This document shows positions 47,740-56,593 of a DNA stretch of 64,000 bases, in pieces. Positions within the stretch are counted from its first letter, which is position 1; every line of letters starts with the position of its first letter. The notes under the pieces are model-generated. The model had not been told where the DNA came from and did no database searches. It was given only the letters and a program-made list of their open reading frames with translations. The position numbers and the translations under genes were made by a program. This stretch comes from Mesorhizobium sp. (lineage in GTDB: Bacteria; Pseudomonadota; Alphaproteobacteria; Rhizobiales; Rhizobiaceae), in the NCBI GenBank assembly GCA_004017535.1, contig SAJS01000021.1, positions 1 through 64,000 on the forward strand. Direction: 5' to 3'.

Positions 47740-47754
47740 TGGCACGACTTTTGG
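47740..47754 (+). promoter_or_regulatory. Possible sigma-54-like promoter
   Basis: TGGCACG-ACTT-TTGG matches the sigma-54 consensus except that the -12 GC is GG, about 120 bp upstream of the ABC exporter. The nearest TGT-N10-ACA is 315 bp further up, which is far. Weak on its own. Confidence 0.3.
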
Positions 47755-47881
47755 ACATCACCGTCGTGAGGCGGCAGGAGCTGCCCGCCAAAATTGATGC
47801 TGTTATGGGGGAGGTCGAAATTCCAGTTTTGTCTTTTGTCGTCTTTGGGACCGAGCGTGTTGATGCGCCCGCTTGGAAACT

Positions 47882-49681
47882 ATGAAACGTTTACCCGTCC
47901 ATGGACGCGGCGCCACTGGTCGCGAAGTACTCGCCTTCACTGTCCGCCACTGGAGCCGGCAGCCGGCCCGGCTCGCGATCATCATGACCGCGATGCTCGC
48001 CTCCACGCTGGCTGACGTGTTGATGCCGCTCTATTCTGGCCGACTTATCGACGCTGTTTCTCGTGCTGCTAATGCGGCAGCACCAGCTTCGGCAGCTGTT
48101 GTAGCATTCTCTGTACCGATTGCATTGGCACTCGGTTCCATTGCCATGCGCCACGTCGCCTTAATTGGCCTGAACGACTTGGTGTTGAAAATGATTTCCG
48201 ATGTCGCGACCGAAGCGTTCCATCATGTGCAGCGCTTTTCGACAGACTGGCATGCAAACAGCTTCGCCGGCTCGACAGTGCGCAAGATAACGCGCGGCAT
48301 GTGGGCGCTCGACCTCCTCAACAGCACGATACTCGTCACGCTGCTCCCGTCATTTGTCATCTTGATCGGCTCGACGGTGCTGCTCGGCTGGCACTGGCCG
48401 GTCATGGGCGTGATCTTTGCTTGCGGCTCTCTCGTCTACCTTGCGTTTTCGATTTCGCTGTCGCTCGGCTATGTCGCGCCAGCGGCGAGCCTTGCCAACC
48501 GATGGGACACAAGGCTCAGCGGCGCGCTTGCGGACGCGGTCAGTTGCAACGCTGTGGTCAAGGGCTTCGGCGCAGAGGTTCGCGAAGACGAGCGGCTTGC
48601 AAATATCATGACGAAATGGCGGCACCGCGCGCGCCGGAGCTGGGTGCGCGGAACGATCATCGGCTCAACCCAAGGCGTAACTTTGGTTGCGCTCAGGGTG
48701 GCGGTGGTCGGATATGCCCTGCTTCTGTGGTCGCATGGATAGGCAACGCCGGGCGAGATAGCATATGTTCTCACGTCCTTCATCGTCCTGCAGGGCTATC
48801 TGCGTGATGCCGGCATGCATGTCCGCAACGTGCAGCACTCGGTTAATGATATGGAAGAACTGGTGGCCATCCACAATCAGAAGGTGGATGTTGCCGATCG
48901 TCCAGAGGCCAAGCCGATCCGGATCACGAAGGGCCGTATCGATTTCGAGAACGTCCACTTCCGCTACGCCAACCATCCCCTGCCGCTCTATAGCGAATGT
49001 TCGCTGTCGATTGAAGCTGGCGAAAGGGTTGGGTTGGTTGGACCCTCCGGTTCCGGCAAGACAACATTCGTGAAGCTGATCCAGAGACTCTACGACCTGA
49101 GCGGCGGCCGGATCCTGATAGACGGTCAGGACGTCTCCGAGGTGACCCAAGAGTCCCTTCGTTCGCAGATCGCGATCGTGCAGCAGGAGCCGATCCTGTT
49201 TCACAGGTCGCTTGCCGAGAACATCGCCTATGGCCGGCCTGGCGCGAGCCAGGCCGAGATCGAGCAAGCGGCACGGCTGGCAAGTGCCCACGAATTCATC
49301 GCGCCCCTGCCGAAGGGCTATGGGACATTGGTCGGCGAAAGGGGTTTGAAGCTCTCCGGCGGCGAGCGCCAGCGCGTGGCGATCGCGCGCGCCTTCCTCG
49401 CGAACGCGCCGATCCTTATTCTGGACGAGGCCACATCGAGCCTCGATTCGGAATCCGAGGTGCTCATTCAACAAGCGGTGGATCGGTTGATGGTAGGCCG
49501 AACCACACTCGTCATCGCACACCGGCTGTCGACAGTCCGCTCGCTCGATCGGCTGCTCGTATTCGATCGTGGCCGCATCATGGAGGACGGCGATCATGCC
49601 GCGCTGATCAATCTCGATGGTGGCATTTACCGCCGCCTGTTCGAACGGCAGGCGTTGGAGCTAGCGAAGGGCCTGGCCTGA
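47882..49681 (+). pseudogene. ABC exporter (MsbA/NdvA-like) with in-frame amber codon
   Basis: A half-size ABC exporter of 599 codons split by a single TAG at 48740-48742. The upstream part holds the membrane domain (LAIIMTAMLASTLADVLMPL, VALIGLNDLVLKMI). The same frame continues unbroken after the stop (ATPGEIAYVLTSFIVLQGYL) into the nucleotide-binding domain with Walker A GPSGSGKTT, signature KLSGGERQRVAIAR, Walker B ILILDEATSSLDSE and the switch His in IAHRLSTV. Apart from the amber codon the gene looks intact, so the mutation is recent or the codon is suppressed. The ATG at 47882 is used; the frame also opens with TTG at 47873. A scrap of the same gene lies at 44330-44440. It resembles from memory y4gM. 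The cargo is unknown. Confidence 0.82.
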
Positions 49682-50305
49682 GCGCCAACCGGATTGCGCG
49701 ACGCGCCGAGCCGTTGCCGGAGAGGCGTGTGGCAGTGAGGCCTTACCGACGAGCGGCGGGCGTTACGGCCGGCAAAACCAGCACGGCCGGAACTATCCGC
49801 CAAGCGGGCGAGCGGGAATGCACCACGTCTAAGCTTCGGCGAATGCGCGCAGTTACACGCGGGCACCGAATTGTCGCGCCTAACGGCGCACGCACCAAAA
49901 GGGCGGGAATGTCGACGGCCCGGGAAGAGTGCGGCCCTCGCCGTTACCCACATTTCGCCAAAGGAAGCGAAGTCAACGCACATTGAGAGGGCGGTGCTTC
50001 CCGGCCGGCTGGGATCCCTGTCGCTGGCCCAACCTACCGCACGCCGGCCACCTCAACGCTTCAAAGTCCCTTCGGTTCGCAAAGTCGTCCCCTTGGAGAC
50101 CCGGAAGCGCAGGAGCTCCGACCGCAGTCTTCGCTCAACTCTGGCCATCTGCTCCGGGATTGGATTCCGTTCCCTTGCTAGCACAGTGGCAGCTGAGCAC
50201 GAACTCGCCGGCCTCGTGTCTTTCGATTACGGCCAACGGGCTTAGGAAGAGATTGGATTCGCCGGCCCTCTGCGGAGCGAATGAACAGTTCTACAGATCA
50301 TCGAC
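49682..50305. other. Intergenic region without a recognisable gene
   Basis: Only short frames without family similarity on either strand. Ends where the duplicated 3.1-kb segment begins. Confidence 0.45.
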
Positions 50306-50309
50306 GTCC

Positions 50310-50470
50310 GCGAAAAAGAGCACGCTGCCGAAATAGCAGGCCTGAAGCAGCAGCGAACAGGCCAGGCGTCGTGACGACTGCCACTCGGAGAGTCCAAAGC
50401 GAAGTAAACCGTCGACGCATTGCTGCACAGGACCAGCCACACGAGCCGACAAAAAGATATAAAGTGCAAC
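50310..50470 (-). pseudogene. ExoX-like membrane protein remnant, copy A
   Basis: FISFCRLVWLVLCSNASTVYF is followed by a frame change that scrambles the second hydrophobic segment. In copy B the same region reads through as a two-helix protein resembling exopolysaccharide-production repressors (ExoX/PsiA type, whose end is ...LLQVGYF..VLFLVW). It is downstream of fdxB. Confidence 0.5.
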
Positions 50471-50494
50471 GCCGTTCTCCTGGTTTTTGCCAGA

Positions 50495-50812
50495 TCATGT
50501 TGCGAGCTCGTCGGCCGCAACATGCGTCTGGCAGTTCTTGGGGCAGACGCGGCCGCAGGCTCCGCAGCCGATGCAGCGGCCGGCATCATCGACAACCATG
50601 ATCATGCGATTGAGCTTGCCGTCGAAATCATCGTCCTCGTCATCGCAGGGGCCGAGGATTTCACCCGCATCATCGACGCCGTGAAGATGCATGACATCGC
50701 GCGAGCAGACCTTGAAACAACGGCAGCAGCCGATGCAGGTCTTGCTATCGATGGAGGTCAGGTACGACGGCATCCAAATGGAGCCGTCACGGGTGGTGAA
50801 TGTGCGCATCAT
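50495..50812 (-). CDS. fdxB: nif-associated 2[4Fe-4S] ferredoxin III, copy A
   Basis: A 105-aa ferredoxin III. Two four-Cys motifs, CIGCCRCFKVC and CIGCGACGRVCPKNC, bind two [4Fe-4S] clusters, separated by an acidic loop (CDDEDDDFDG) characteristic of FdxB. It donates electrons to nitrogenase or cofactor assembly. The start at 50812 overlaps the stop of the DUF683 gene (ATGA), so it is coupled; the longer frame from 50908 would run through DUF683 and is rejected. Last intact gene of the operon driven by the promoter at 53116-53214. Confidence 0.92.
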   Translation of the reverse strand: MMRTFTTRDGSIWMPSYLTSIDSKTCIGCCRCFKVCSRDVMHLHGVDDAGEILGPCDDEDDDFDGKLNRMIMVVDDAGRCIGCGACGRVCPKNCQTHVAADELAT

Positions 50813-51012
50813 CCTAAATTCTTCATTGAAGCGAGTTCTCTCTTGGCAACATCCAACTCGGCATAAACGGCTTGGGTTTTCTCGGCGACTTCCTGTATGT
50901 CGGCCCACTTGCCCGGCAGACCCTCGACAAGGTCCTGCAATGCCATCTTGGCAATAGCTGCACGCAACTGGAGCTTTCGGACTTTTTTCCTCATCTTATC
51001 TAGGTCTGACAT
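50809..51012 (-). CDS. DUF683/CCE_0567-type small nif protein, copy A
   Basis: A 67-aa helical protein (MSDLDKMRKKVRKLQLRAAI, KMALQDLVEGLPGKW) of the DUF683 family, found between DUF269 and fdxB in many diazotrophs. Crystal structures of the cyanobacterial homologue show a metal-binding helical hairpin; the role in nitrogen fixation is not settled. The start at 51012 has GGAAGGA upstream. It is 45 bp after DUF269 and overlaps fdxB. Confidence 0.85.
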   Translation of the reverse strand: MSDLDKMRKKVRKLQLRAAIAKMALQDLVEGLPGKWADIQEVAEKTQAVYAELDVAKRELASMKNLG

Positions 51013-51057
51013 AGATCCTTCCTGGAACAATGGTTTCTTGATGCGCGCCATCTCGGG

Positions 51058-51495
51058 CTACGCTTCAATGGCTGCAGTCGCATCGTCGGCCAGTTTCGTA
51101 CTGGCCTCAGCCAATTTGCGGAAAGTCTCGAAGCCGAACCGGTGGACGTCCGGATAGAACGACCAACCGCTGGAAGCCCGCAGGGGCTTCATTTCTATTG
51201 TCGGCGACGTCGACACGCCGGAGCGCTCCTCGATCGCAAGCGCTACGGCGGTGTAAAACATGTCGAGCCTCCACAGCGCGTCAGGATCGGGATCGCCGCC
51301 AAAGGATACCGCACGTTGCTGTTGCTTGGTGATGATGAACTCGGCCAGCAGCTCGGCATCCGAATGGCCTTCCCATAAGCCGAAGGAATCCTGAGTACGA
51401 ATGAGCCGCAGGAGGCATTTGACGAACGGGGAAGCAAGGGCCTCGTCGTCATTGTTGACAGCAGGGCCAACCGGAGGAATTTCGTTGTTCGTCAT
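51058..51495 (-). CDS. NifX-associated protein (DUF269), copy A
   Basis: A 145-aa DUF269 protein, always found next to nifX in diazotrophs and thought to assist FeMo-cofactor handling. Core: FVKCLLRLIRTQDSFGLWEG, AELLAEFIITKQQQRA, DPDALWRLDMFYTAVALAIE and DVHRFGFETFRKLAEA. Start ATG at 51495, immediately after a worn nifX tail. Three versions exist in the window (here, 55830 and 62324); this one and copy B are close, the third is more distant. Confidence 0.87.
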   Translation of the reverse strand: MTNNEIPPVGPAVNNDDEALASPFVKCLLRLIRTQDSFGLWEGHSDAELLAEFIITKQQQRAVSFGGDPDPDALWRLDMFYTAVALAIEERSGVSTSPTIEMKPLRASSGWSFYPDVHRFGFETFRKLAEASTKLADDATAAIEA

Positions 51496-51570
51496 TTCAG
51501 TCTTCGTCTTCGAGGTACGATTTCCTTTTCCGATGCCCACTCCGGGTCACTTGATGCCGGCCGACGAATG
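51496..51570 (-). pseudogene. nifX C-terminal scrap, copy A
   Basis: Just upstream of DUF269 the leftward frames give KSYLEDED with a stop, and ASEKEIV in another frame. Compare AEKKPSFEDED at the end of nifX (62820). It indicates that the duplicated block once began with nifX. 51571-51817 has no other gene. Confidence 0.55.
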
Positions 51571-51817
51571 GCTTGGCCGGGCCAACCCCAAGAGTGCCCC
51601 GTGGCCGACCTCGACATGTCCACGAGTGCGAGACCCGCGGCGCGAATTCGCGGCGCACATCGTCTGCGCCGCGATCCGACCGGTGGTCAACGCAATTGAA
51701 ATCCAACCTGCCGCAAGCCGCCGCCCTGCTGCATCGACATACTTGCTGCGAAGAGAGCCTCGATGGGCGGATTGGCCAGTGTTCAATTCCAATTGTCAGT
51801 CCCTTCGCGATTCTTGC

Positions 51818-52993
51818 TCAGGAAGTGACTGCGTTTTGAGTTTCGGGTGCCTTCTTTTGCGGAGCCACACAAAGATCCGCGTGACAGGCAGGCTCACCCG
51901 TGTAGTTGGCCAGTGCTTCGAGCAATGGGGTAAGATAGTACTGTTTGGTGTGGTCCGGAATTGGCCCCAGCCGGTCCACCGATTTCAGTGCCACCTCGAT
52001 CAACTCGATTGCGCGATCTTTGTTGCCGCTCTCGTAATAATACTGAGCTACCGGGAGGTACCGGAGGTATTTAAACGGGCCATCGCCGTTCGGGGGATTG
52101 AGTGCCAGTATCTGTTCCGAGAGCTCGTTGCCCATCGCAAAGCGCTCCGCGCGCGGAAGATGGGAATTGTCCATCGTGGGATCGAAGAGTTGGTTGAGGG
52201 CCAAGGCCATCCACGACACCGCGTCGGACGTTTTGTCGATCGCGTCCTCGACCAATTCTCGCATGACCGGCATGCCGGTCTTGATGTCGCGCAGCTTGTG
52301 AAGCAGAAGATCCGCATGAATCTGCCGGAACTCACAAGAGTCTGGCATCAAGGCGAGGCCTTCTTCGATGGCCAAGAGCGCCGCCGTCCAATCCTCGGCC
52401 TGCATCGCCGGCTCAAGTTTGGCGTATATCGGCCCGGTAAGCGACATTTCGCGCGCTGCAAGTTGGTTATGCGCGATGCGCTTTGCATCGGCGGCTTTCG
52501 CTTCATAGCTGCTGCGCCAGCTGCCGTTAAGGACTTTCGGCAAAACGTCATCGAGTTCCGCCGGGTGGCCGATAAAAGCGATGTGGCCGTCGCGGTCGAC
52601 CACGAACGAGGTGGGAATCCCAATCGAAGAGCTGGGATCCATCCAGAGCTTGTTCATTTCGCCAATGTAATCGAACCCGATACGATAATTCAGATTCGGG
52701 AACTTCTCGGTCAGCCAGGCATCCACGTTGGTCCGCGCCTCGTCTGCGGTAGGACCCTGTTCGCAGGCGGCAACTCCGACCGCCTCAAATCCGCTGCCTT
52801 CATATTTCTCCTGCAGTTCGATCAAATGGGGCATGGCGTCGACACATGGTCCGCACCAAGTCGCCCAAAACTCAACGAGGTAGACCTTGCCGGGCCGAAA
52901 GTTCGTGAGGGGCTCGCCACGCAGCCAGTTCTCCACTTTGACCGCAGGAGCCGGGGACCCCATACGCAGTTCCATCTTGGTGTCCAAAGTCAT
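51818..52993 (-). CDS. TlpA-like thioredoxin-fold protein with helical C-terminal domain, copy A
   Basis: A 391-aa protein. Residues about 10-165 form a TlpA/AhpC-type thioredoxin domain with the redox motif FWATWCGPC and the cis-Pro region IGIPTSFVVDRDG. The rest (about 190-370) is helical and looks like TPR-type repeats (AMQAEDWTAALLAIEEGLAL, SGNKDRAIELIEVALKS). There is no signal peptide, so it probably acts in the cytoplasm. The start at 52993 has AAAGGTG upstream; the frame to 53113 runs into the leader. First gene after a good NifA/sigma-54 promoter and ahead of DUF269-DUF683-fdxB, which suggests redox protection or assembly of nitrogenase proteins. No named homologue is known to me. 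Confidence 0.8.
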   Translation of the reverse strand: MTLDTKMELRMGSPAPAVKVENWLRGEPLTNFRPGKVYLVEFWATWCGPCVDAMPHLIELQEKYEGSGFEAVGVAACEQGPTADEARTNVDAWLTEKFPNLNYRIGFDYIGEMNKLWMDPSSSIGIPTSFVVDRDGHIAFIGHPAELDDVLPKVLNGSWRSSYEAKAADAKRIAHNQLAAREMSLTGPIYAKLEPAMQAEDWTAALLAIEEGLALMPDSCEFRQIHADLLLHKLRDIKTGMPVMRELVEDAIDKTSDAVSWMALALNQLFDPTMDNSHLPRAERFAMGNELSEQILALNPPNGDGPFKYLRYLPVAQYYYESGNKDRAIELIEVALKSVDRLGPIPDHTKQYYLTPLLEALANYTGEPACHADLCVAPQKKAPETQNAVTS

Positions 52994-53115
52994 TCCACAC
53001 CTTTCGTCTCTTTTGTCGCGGAATATTTTCCAGTCAAAATCGGACACGGTCTCGAGGGCATCGCTCCCTCTGGCTTGCTTCAGCGAAGCTCTCACCGTGT
53101 TGCCGCACATCAAGC

Positions 53116-53214
53116 TGCAACGGAGGTGCCAATTCCCTCAGCTCCGGTAAGCGGCGGGAAATGCTTTGAAATTCTCCACGAGCCCAAATGCGGCCGATTG
53201 TCGTGAACCCGACA
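53116..53214 (-). promoter_or_regulatory. NifA/sigma-54 promoter of the duplicated nif operon, copy A
   Basis: Minus strand: TGGCACC-TCCG-TTGCA (53116-53131) matches the sigma-54 consensus TGGCACG-N4-TTGCW at all but one position, with GG and GC correctly spaced. A perfect NifA site TGT-CGTGAACCCG-ACA lies at 53199-53214, about 75 bp upstream. The start of the thioredoxin gene is 123 bp downstream. Expression should be symbiotic or microaerobic. Confidence 0.85.
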
Positions 53215-53574
53215 TGTCTTCTGCCGCTGTCGGGTTTCGCCCTATCACTCTTGAGAGCTTGGACGGCTCGCCTGTGATTAGACTGGCCTCGGTCCTCGAG
53301 CAGTGGCAGTTTGGCGCCAGTTCGAAAGCGCGAACTCGCCGGCTTGGTCCTCGTGCCGCCACCGCCGCGTGTGGATTCTTGCCCCGGAGTCAAAATTCGC
53401 CTCGCGGTTGCCAACGGCGGCATGCGCTCAATCCGCGTGGCGTTGAGCCCCGACAGCACGTAATGGTACCAATTAGTGGATGCCCGTCGCTGCCTCCACT
53501 TCTCCAGCCAAGCGCTCGAACGACGCTACCTACCCACGTTCGAGCGCGACCGCGGAATCGCAGACTGCCGAACG

Positions 53575-54588
53575 TCAGCCGTTGCGAAAGGTGTAGCCGT
53601 ACCCGTTGATCGCCGGCGCGCCGCCTAGATGTGCGTAGAGGACCCTCGATCCCTGTGGAAAGAAGCCCCTCTGGACGAGGTCGATCATCCCTTGCATCGA
53701 TTTGCCCTCGTAAACGGGGTCGGTAATCATGCCCTCGAGCCGCGCGCACAAACGGATTGCCTCTTTGGTTTCCTCCGATGGAACGCCATAACCCGGGTAC
53801 GCGTAGTCCATGAACAACACCACGTCTGCCTCGACAATTTCCGCTCCGAGGTGGACGAGCTTCGCTGTATTTTGGGCGATGCCAAGCACCTGCGCCTTGG
53901 TCTTGGCGGGCATGGCGGAGGCATCGATACCGATCACGTTGCGCTGTCGACCATCCTTGGCGAACCCGACGAGCATGCCGCCGTGGGTTGAACCAGTCAC
54001 CGTACAGACGACGATATAGTCGAAGGCAAACCCAAGCTGCTCTTCCTGGGCACGCACCTCCTCAGCGAACCCCACATAGCCCAGGCCGCCGTATTTGTGG
54101 ACAGAGGCGCCGGCAGGTATCGCATATGGCCTGCCGCCCCTGGCCTTGACTTCATAAAGTGCCTTTTCCCAGCTGCGGCGGATGCCGATGTCAAAGCCCT
54201 CGTCAACCAGGCGCACCTCTGCCCCCATGATGCGGCTCAACAGGATATTGCCGACCCGGTCGTAGACAGCATCATCATGTGGGACCCAGCTCTCCTGGAC
54301 CAGGAGGCATTTCATGCCGATCTTGGCGGCGACCGCAGCGACCATGCGCGTATGGTTGGACTGCACGCCACCGATTGTGACGAGCGTATCGGCATCTGAC
54401 GCGATCGCGTCGGGCACAATGTATTCGAGCTTGCGCAGCTTGTTTCCGCCGAACGCGAGACCGGAGTTGCAGTCCTCGCGTTTGACGTAGATTTCCACCT
54501 TGTCGCCCAGATGCTTGCCGAGGCGGTCGAGCCTCTCGATCGGCGTGGGTCCAAAGGTGAGCGGATAACGTTCGAATTTTTCCAGCAT
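53575..54588 (-). CDS. acdS: 1-aminocyclopropane-1-carboxylate deaminase
   Basis: A 337-aa PLP enzyme that cleaves the ethylene precursor ACC to 2-oxobutyrate and ammonia, favouring nodulation. The PLP lysine is in [10 protein letters not shown] and the substrate Ser in GGVQSNHTR. The two residues that separate ACC deaminase from D-cysteine desulfhydrase are present: Glu in DPVYEGKSM and Leu in YAHLGGAPA. The start at 54588 has GGAGAT 6 bases upstream. It sits between two copies of a nif block. In Mesorhizobium acdS is NifA-controlled; here a NifA-type site is found at 54645 but no convincing -24/-12. Confidence 0.95.
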   Translation of the reverse strand: MLEKFERYPLTFGPTPIERLDRLGKHLGDKVEIYVKREDCNSGLAFGGNKLRKLEYIVPDAIASDADTLVTIGGVQSNHTRMVAAVAAKIGMKCLLVQESWVPHDDAVYDRVGNILLSRIMGAEVRLVDEGFDIGIRRSWEKALYEVKARGGRPYAIPAGASVHKYGGLGYVGFAEEVRAQEEQLGFAFDYIVVCTVTGSTHGGMLVGFAKDGRQRNVIGIDASAMPAKTKAQVLGIAQNTAKLVHLGAEIVEADVVLFMDYAYPGYGVPSEETKEAIRLCARLEGMITDPVYEGKSMQGMIDLVQRGFFPQGSRVLYAHLGGAPAINGYGYTFRNG

Positions 54589-54644
54589 GCTATCTCCAGC
54601 AAAAAAGTACCTGAACCGGCTGCGCACCGGTCAGCCCAGGGGTA

Positions 54645-54660
54645 TGTGTGATCAAAGACA
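54645..54660 (-). promoter_or_regulatory. Candidate NifA site upstream of acdS
   Basis: TGT-GTGATCAAAG-ACA, 57 bp upstream of the acdS start. The only GG-N10-GC element (TGGGCTGACCGGTGC, minus strand, 54625-54639) is a poor match and lies too close to the site for a normal enhancer arrangement. 54661-55050 contains no gene. Confidence 0.35.
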
Positions 54661-55053
54661 CCCGTCTTTCGAAGCGGGTGCAGAAGTCGTTCATCGGTAG
54701 TGCAGCACCGAGTTTGTCATTGCGACAAGCACACCGCATCCAGCGTGCTGCGATGACTCTTATGTGCCTAATCGACCAACCACCCGCATCTCCCGGCCTA
54801 AGGACAAACTGAATGTGGTCGCGTGTTAGCCGAACACAGATTCCCTATACGATCAGCTCAGTCATCAGAGGGTGACCAAAATTGGTGTGGGTCTGAGCAC
54901 TGATCCTGTCATCCGCGCATCAAAGCAGCAGCACATGCTGGGCATTCGACCAAGCCGGGACACAGCTGAAAATTGCATTCCGCAGTTGATCAGAGTCAGA
55001 CGACTGGTACCCGAGCTTTCCTGTAACCATCGGCATGCTGGCCCCTGTGGCGA

Positions 55054-55240
55054 GTTCCACGAGCGCGGCTAGAGGACTGCCAGATCAGAAAGAGCACGCG
55101 GCCGAAGTAGCCGGCCTGAAGCAGCAGCGAACAGGCCAGCGTCGTGACGACAGCCACACGGAGCGAATCCAAAGCGAAGTAGACCATCGACGCATTGCTG
55201 CACAGGACCAGCCCCACGAGCCGACAAAAAGATGAAGTGC
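55054..55240 (-). pseudogene. ExoX-like membrane protein remnant, copy B
   Basis: Leftward frame with two hydrophobic segments, FCRLVGLVLCSNASMVYFAL and VVTTLACSLLLQAGYF, then VLFLIWQ. This is the pattern of ExoX/Psi-type exopolysaccharide repressors (about 60-100 aa). No clear ATG start remains in this frame, so it is probably not expressed. It is the counterpart of the stub at 50310-50470. Confidence 0.5.
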
Positions 55241-55266
55241 ACGCCGCTCCCCTGGTTTTCGCCAGA

Positions 55267-55584
55267 TCATGTTGCGAGCCCGTCGGCCGCAACATGCGTC
55301 TGGCAGTTCTTGGGGCAGACGCGGCCGCAGGCTCCGCAGCCTATGCAGCGGCCGGCATCATCGACAACCATGATCATGCGATTGAGCTTGCCGTCGAAAT
55401 CGTCGTCCTCGTCATCGCAGGGGCCGAGGATTTCACCCGCATCATCAACGCCGTGAAGATGCATGACATCGCGCGAGCAGACCTTGAAACAACGGCAGCA
55501 GCCGATGCAGGTCTTGCTATCGATGGAGGTCAGGTACGACGGCATCCAAATGGAGCCGTCACGGGTGGTGAATGTGCGCATCAT
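55267..55584 (-). CDS. fdxB: nif-associated 2[4Fe-4S] ferredoxin III, copy B
   Basis: A 105-aa ferredoxin III differing from copy A at one residue near the C-terminus (Gly for Glu in AADGLAT). All eight cluster Cys are present in CIGCCRCFKVC and CIGCGACGRVC. Coupled to DUF683 by an ATGA overlap as in copy A, but DUF683 is truncated here, so coupling may be lost and expression reduced. Confidence 0.9.
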   Translation of the reverse strand: MMRTFTTRDGSIWMPSYLTSIDSKTCIGCCRCFKVCSRDVMHLHGVDDAGEILGPCDDEDDDFDGKLNRMIMVVDDAGRCIGCGACGRVCPKNCQTHVAADGLAT

Positions 55585-55784
55585 CCTAAATTCTTCATTG
55601 AAGCGAGTTCTCTCTTGGCAACATCCAACTCGGCATAAACGGCTTGGGTTTTCTCGGCGACTTCCTGTATGTCGGCCCACTTGCCCGGCAGACCCTCGAC
55701 GAGGTCCTGCAATGCCATCTTGGCAATAGCTGCACGCAACTGGAGCTTTCAGACTTTTTTCCTCATCCTATCTAGGTCTGACAT
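55581..55784 (-). pseudogene. DUF683 small nif protein, copy B, nonsense codon
   Basis: Identical in layout to 50809-51012, but codon 12 is TGA (55749-55751, minus strand) where copy A has CGA (Arg). The remaining codons are still in frame and nearly unchanged (KLQLRAAIAKMALQDLVEGL), so the change is recent. Confidence 0.88.
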
Positions 55785-55829
55785 AGATCCTTCCTGGAAC
55801 AATGGTTTCTTGATGCGCTCCATCTCGGG

Positions 55830-56510
55830 CTAGGCTTCAATGGCTGCAGTCGCATCGTCGACCAGTTTCGTACCGGCCTCAGCAAGTTTGCGGAAAGTCT
55901 CGAAGCCGAACCGGTGGACGTCTCGACAGAACGCCCAACCGCCGGAAGCCCCCACGGGTTTCATTTCTATTGTCGGCGACGTCGACACGCCGGAGCGCTC
56001 CTCGATCGCAAGCGCTACGGCGGTGTAAAACATGTCGAGCCTCCACAGCGCGTCAGGATCGGGATCGCCGCCAAAGGGTACCGCACGTTGCTGTTGCTTG
56101 GTGATGATGAACTCGGCCAGCAGCTCGGCATCCGAATGGCCTTCCCATAAGCCGAAGGAATCCTGAGTACGAATGAGCCGCAGGAGGCATTTGACGAACG
56201 GGGAAGCAAGGGCCTCGTCGTCCTTGTGGACAGCAGGGCCAACCGGTTCATGAGGAATTTCGCTTTTCCTCAATTTCAGTACTCCTCTTGAAGGACGATC
56301 TCTTTTTCTGCGATGTGTGGTTCGGGCGCTTGCGTGGGCGGGGAATGGCTTGGGCGAGCCGATCCCACGCAACAGTGTCCCGTGGCCGACCTCGAGCACG
56401 TCCACCAGTGCGAGACCTTTCACCGCGGCGCGAACGCCTGCGCCGCGGTTCGACCCGAGGTAAACGCAATGGAAATTCCACCTGCCGCAAGCCGCGCACT
56501 TTTGCGGCAT
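55830..56510 (-). CDS. NifX-associated protein (DUF269), copy B, displaced start
   Basis: The DUF269 core is intact (FVKCLLRLIRTQDSFGLWEG, DPDALWRLDMFYTAVALAIE, DVHRFGFETFRKLAEA). The ATG used by copy A (51495) has no counterpart: the aligned codon near 56267 is not a start. The frame instead stays open to an ATG at 56510, adding about 80 unrelated residues from the decayed nifX and spacer region. Translation may start at a TTG near 56261, at 56510, or not at all. Confidence 0.65.
   Translation of the reverse strand: MPQKCAACGRWNFHCVYLGSNRGAGVRAAVKGLALVDVLEVGHGTLLRGIGSPKPFPAHASARTTHRRKRDRPSRGVLKLRKSEIPHEPVGPAVHKDDEALASPFVKCLLRLIRTQDSFGLWEGHSDAELLAEFIITKQQQRAVPFGGDPDPDALWRLDMFYTAVALAIEERSGVSTSPTIEMKPVGASGGWAFCRDVHRFGFETFRKLAEAGTKLVDDATAAIEA
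56268..56350 (-). pseudogene. nifX C-terminal scrap, copy B
   Basis: A leftward frame reads HIAEKEIVLQEEY with a stop, matching GIAEKKPSFEDED at the end of nifX. It is preceded by a proline-rich remnant aligned to the PPPWLRK segment. As in copy A, only the end of nifX survives. Confidence 0.55.
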
Positions 56511-56593
56511 CGACGTTATTGCTGCGAAGTGCGCCTGGGCGGGCGGATTTGCCGGTGTTCAATTCCAATTGTCATGCCCTTCGCGATCCTTGC

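Larger units (their letters stand above)
50306..53470. repeat. Duplicated nif segment, copy A
   Basis: About 3.1 kb that recurs at about 55088-58230 in the same orientation at an offset of roughly 4.77 kb. Order in both (leftward transcription): remnant ORF, promoter, thioredoxin-fold gene, nifX tail, DUF269, DUF683, fdxB, ExoX-like stub. Identity is very high over fdxB and DUF683 and lower over the thioredoxin gene and the outer ends. acdS lies between the two copies. Confidence 0.9.

Noticed and set aside
51401-53206. 601-aa plus-strand open frame over DUF269 and the thioredoxin gene
   Set aside because: Antisense to genes with definite motifs and a proper promoter; the length reflects high GC and codon bias. 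The corresponding frame in copy B is broken, whereas the minus-strand frame is conserved.
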